From contig NZ_CBXX010000022.1 in the NCBI RefSeq assembly GCF_000577615.1, positions 1-64,000 on the forward strand: a DNA stretch of 64,000 bases. The letters run 5' to 3'. Source of the DNA: Herbaspirillum sp. RV1423. Its GTDB lineage: Bacteria > Pseudomonadota > Gammaproteobacteria > Burkholderiales > Burkholderiaceae_D. Positions 62,675 to 64,000 of this stretch are shown piece after piece. The notes beneath the pieces were generated by a model, which was not told the DNA's origin, did no database searches, and was given only the letters and a program-made list of their open reading frames with translations. The stretch's first letter is position 1, and the number at the start of each line of letters is the position of its first letter. Made by a program: the position numbers and the translations under genes.

Positions 62675-62941
62675 TTACGGCGCGTCGGCGTCCGGCAGCA
62701 CCACGTTTACGTCCAGCACTTCCAGGTTGCCCTGGCGGTCGAGCGAAATCTTGATGTCGTCGGCGTTGACCTTGGTGTACTTGGAAATGACTTCAATCAG
62801 TTCCTTGTGCAAGGCCGGCAGGAAATCGTGTCCCTGGCCTTGGCGCCCGCCACGTTCGCGCGCGATGATGATCTGCAGGCGCTCCTTGGCAGCCGTGGCG
62901 CTTTTCGCCTTGGGCGGAAACAGGAAAGAAAGCAAAGCCAT
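62675..62941 (-). CDS. minE: Cell division topological specificity factor MinE
   Basis: 88 residues. N-terminal amphipathic/anti-MinCD region [20 protein letters not shown], then the [13 protein letters not shown] block and a C-terminal dimerisation half ([20 protein letters not shown]). It drives MinD off the pole to keep division at midcell. One base separates it from the minD stop, so they are tightly coupled. Confidence 0.95.
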   Translation of the reverse strand: MALLSFLFPPKAKSATAAKERLQIIIARERGGRQGQGHDFLPALHKELIEVISKYTKVNADDIKISLDRQGNLEVLDVNVVLPDADAP

Positions 62942-62942
62942 G

Positions 62943-63758
62943 TCATTTACCTCCGAAAATACGCTGGAGCAAGCCCGGCTTTTCGTAGCTGGTAAAGCGC
63001 AGCGGCAGGTCTTCGCCGAGGAAGCGGCTGACCAGGTCCTGGTAAGCCTCGGAAACGTCGGTCTCTTTCAGGTGGATGGCCGGATTGCCCTGGTTGGAGG
63101 CGTGCAGCACGGATTCCGACTCGGGAATGATGCCGATCAGCGGGATGCGCAGGATTTCCTGGACATCAGTGTACGACAGCATTTCGCCGGCTTCGACGCG
63201 CTTGGGCGAATAGCGGGTGATCAGCAGATGTTCCTTGACCGGCTCGCCGCCGCTCAGGGCGCGGCGCGACTTGGCCTGGATGATGCCGAGGATGCGGTCG
63301 GAATCGCGCACCGAGGACACTTCCGGATTGGTCACGATGATCGCTTCGTCGGCGAAGGTCAGCGCCATCACGGCGCCGTGTTCGATGCCGGCCGGCGAAT
63401 CGCAGATGATGTATTCGAAGTCCATCTTGTTGAGGTCGGCCAGCACGCGCTCCACGCCTTCTTCCGACAACGCGTCCTTGTCGCGGGTTTGCGAGGCCGG
63501 CAGGATGAACAGGTTGTCGCAGTGCTTGTCCTTGATCAGCGCCTGGTTCAACGAGGCTTCCTGGTTCACGACATTGATCAGGTCGTACACCACGCGGCGT
63601 TCGCAGCCCATGATCAGGTCGAGATTGCGCAGGCCGACGTCGAAGTCGATAACCACGGTCTTGTGTCCGCGCAAAGCCAGACCCGATGCGAAACTGGCGC
63701 TCGACGTCGTTTTGCCGACGCCGCCTTTACCGGATGTCACAACGATGATTTTTGCCAC
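62943..63758 (-). CDS. minD: Septum site-determining ATPase MinD
   Basis: 271 residues. Deviant Walker [18 protein letters not shown] at the N-terminus (residues about 8-24), [30 protein letters not shown], and a C-terminal amphipathic membrane helix ([12 protein letters not shown]). It recruits MinC and MinE to the membrane. ATG 63758. The minC fragment lies 43 bases upstream. Confidence 0.96.
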   Translation of the reverse strand: MAKIIVVTSGKGGVGKTTSSASFASGLALRGHKTVVIDFDVGLRNLDLIMGCERRVVYDLINVVNQEASLNQALIKDKHCDNLFILPASQTRDKDALSEEGVERVLADLNKMDFEYIICDSPAGIEHGAVMALTFADEAIIVTNPEVSSVRDSDRILGIIQAKSRRALSGGEPVKEHLLITRYSPKRVEAGEMLSYTDVQEILRIPLIGIIPESESVLHASNQGNPAIHLKETDVSEAYQDLVSRFLGEDLPLRFTSYEKPGLLQRIFGGK

Positions 63759-63801
63759 AAAAGACTCCTTAGAAATTCAGATTTGATAATTAAATGCAAA
63801 A

Positions 63802-64000
63802 TTATTTGCTGGTATTGATCGGCAATACGTCGATGCGGTCGCCGGTCAGGCGCACCTGCACCTGTTGCTGGGCCAGTTCGGGCGGATGTCCGTTCTCAAA
63901 GGTACGGTAGACGCCGGCAATCGACACCAGTTCCGCTTCCAGGCTCGCCGCGAAGATGCGCGCGCCGGTATTGCCGCTGGCCCCGGCCAGCGCGCGGCCG
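63802..64000 (-). CDS. minC: Septum site-determining protein MinC, C-terminal fragment
   Basis: The last 65 codons are inside the window; the rest is beyond the edge. The visible C-terminal beta-helix domain contains GRALAGASGNTGARIFAASL and ELVSIAGVYRTFE, a family hallmark, and the product ends LPINTSK. With minD and minE it forms the min operon minC-minD-minE, read leftwards. Confidence 0.9.
   Translation of the reverse strand, partial: GRALAGASGNTGARIFAASLEAELVSIAGVYRTFENGHPPELAQQQVQVRLTGDRIDVLPINTSK

Noticed and set aside
1-64000. tRNA or rRNA genes
   Set aside because: No cloverleaf or conserved rRNA segment was noticed on reading; a dedicated search such as tRNAscan-SE would settle this.

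Overview
The window looks like the chromosome of a betaproteobacterium in Burkholderiales/Oxalobacteraceae, with Herbaspirillum or a close relative as the best guess. This rests on high GC with strong third-position GC bias, two Porin_4-type outer-membrane porins, an orphan Bug (TctC-like) binding protein, the ahcY / DUF360 membrane protein / metF arrangement with an SAH riboswitch, and a GTP-type PEP carboxykinase. It is assigned from gene content only. There are no rRNA or tRNA genes, no CRISPR array and no complete insertion sequence.

Layout. 1-2.5 kb: 5' end of an unrecognised gene, then a divergent yeiH-like exporter and yeiE-like LysR regulator. 2.5-11.5 kb: a sensing and uptake block with a TctE/TctD two-component pair, a Bug protein, a three-gene FbpABC/AfuABC-type ABC importer and a porin. 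11.6-19.2 kb: a MITE-like insertion, a single-domain asparaginase-like gene, a soluble double sensor-domain protein ending in CheW, then general metabolism and a LysR regulator. 19.6-24.4 kb: pckG and ahpC-ahpF. 24.6-33.4 kb: a D,D-carboxypeptidase, a hydrolase, a ferredoxin-like protein, a VanZ-like protein, birA-coaX-SPOR, argB, a TraB/GumN protein and a HAD phosphatase. 33.4-41.9 kb: a Fur-family regulator, xerC, DUF484, a porin, a Sel1-repeat protein, dapF and two lipid A acyltransferases. 42-46.9 kb: the S-adenosylmethionine cycle and one-carbon genes metK, SAH riboswitch, ahcY, DUF360, metF, and convergent 5-formyl-THF cyclo-ligase. 46.9-57.4 kb: slt, an NDUFA9-like protein, a GST, cca, a GNAT, phhA and a fused indolepyruvate oxidoreductase. 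57.5-64 kb: prmC, dsbB, prfA and hemA, an unusual OmpR-type regulator and minE-minD-minC (minC cut by the window edge).

How the genes work together. metK, ahcY and metF make, recycle and re-methylate around SAM, with ahcY under a visible SAH pseudoknot. phhA and the indolepyruvate oxidoreductase are both aromatic amino acid catabolic enzymes. TctDE with the adjacent Bug protein probably senses an organic anion and controls the ABC importer and porin. dapF, DUF484, xerC and the YigB-like HAD enzyme recall a gammaproteobacterial cluster that is here split by a porin and a Sel1-repeat gene.

Non-coding structure is the most unusual part. One repeat family is MITE-like; one copy (11564-11721) sits inside what reads as a rho-independent terminator and is flanked by a 12-bp near-perfect direct repeat, and another (59002-59151) has a perfect 10-bp direct repeat. 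A second family consists of giant imperfect hairpins of about 120-145 bp (10254-10395, 22566-22688, 25887-26031). There is also a 10-bp tandem repeat in the ABC operon. The most unusual protein is the 871-residue double sensor-domain-CheW protein with no membrane segment.
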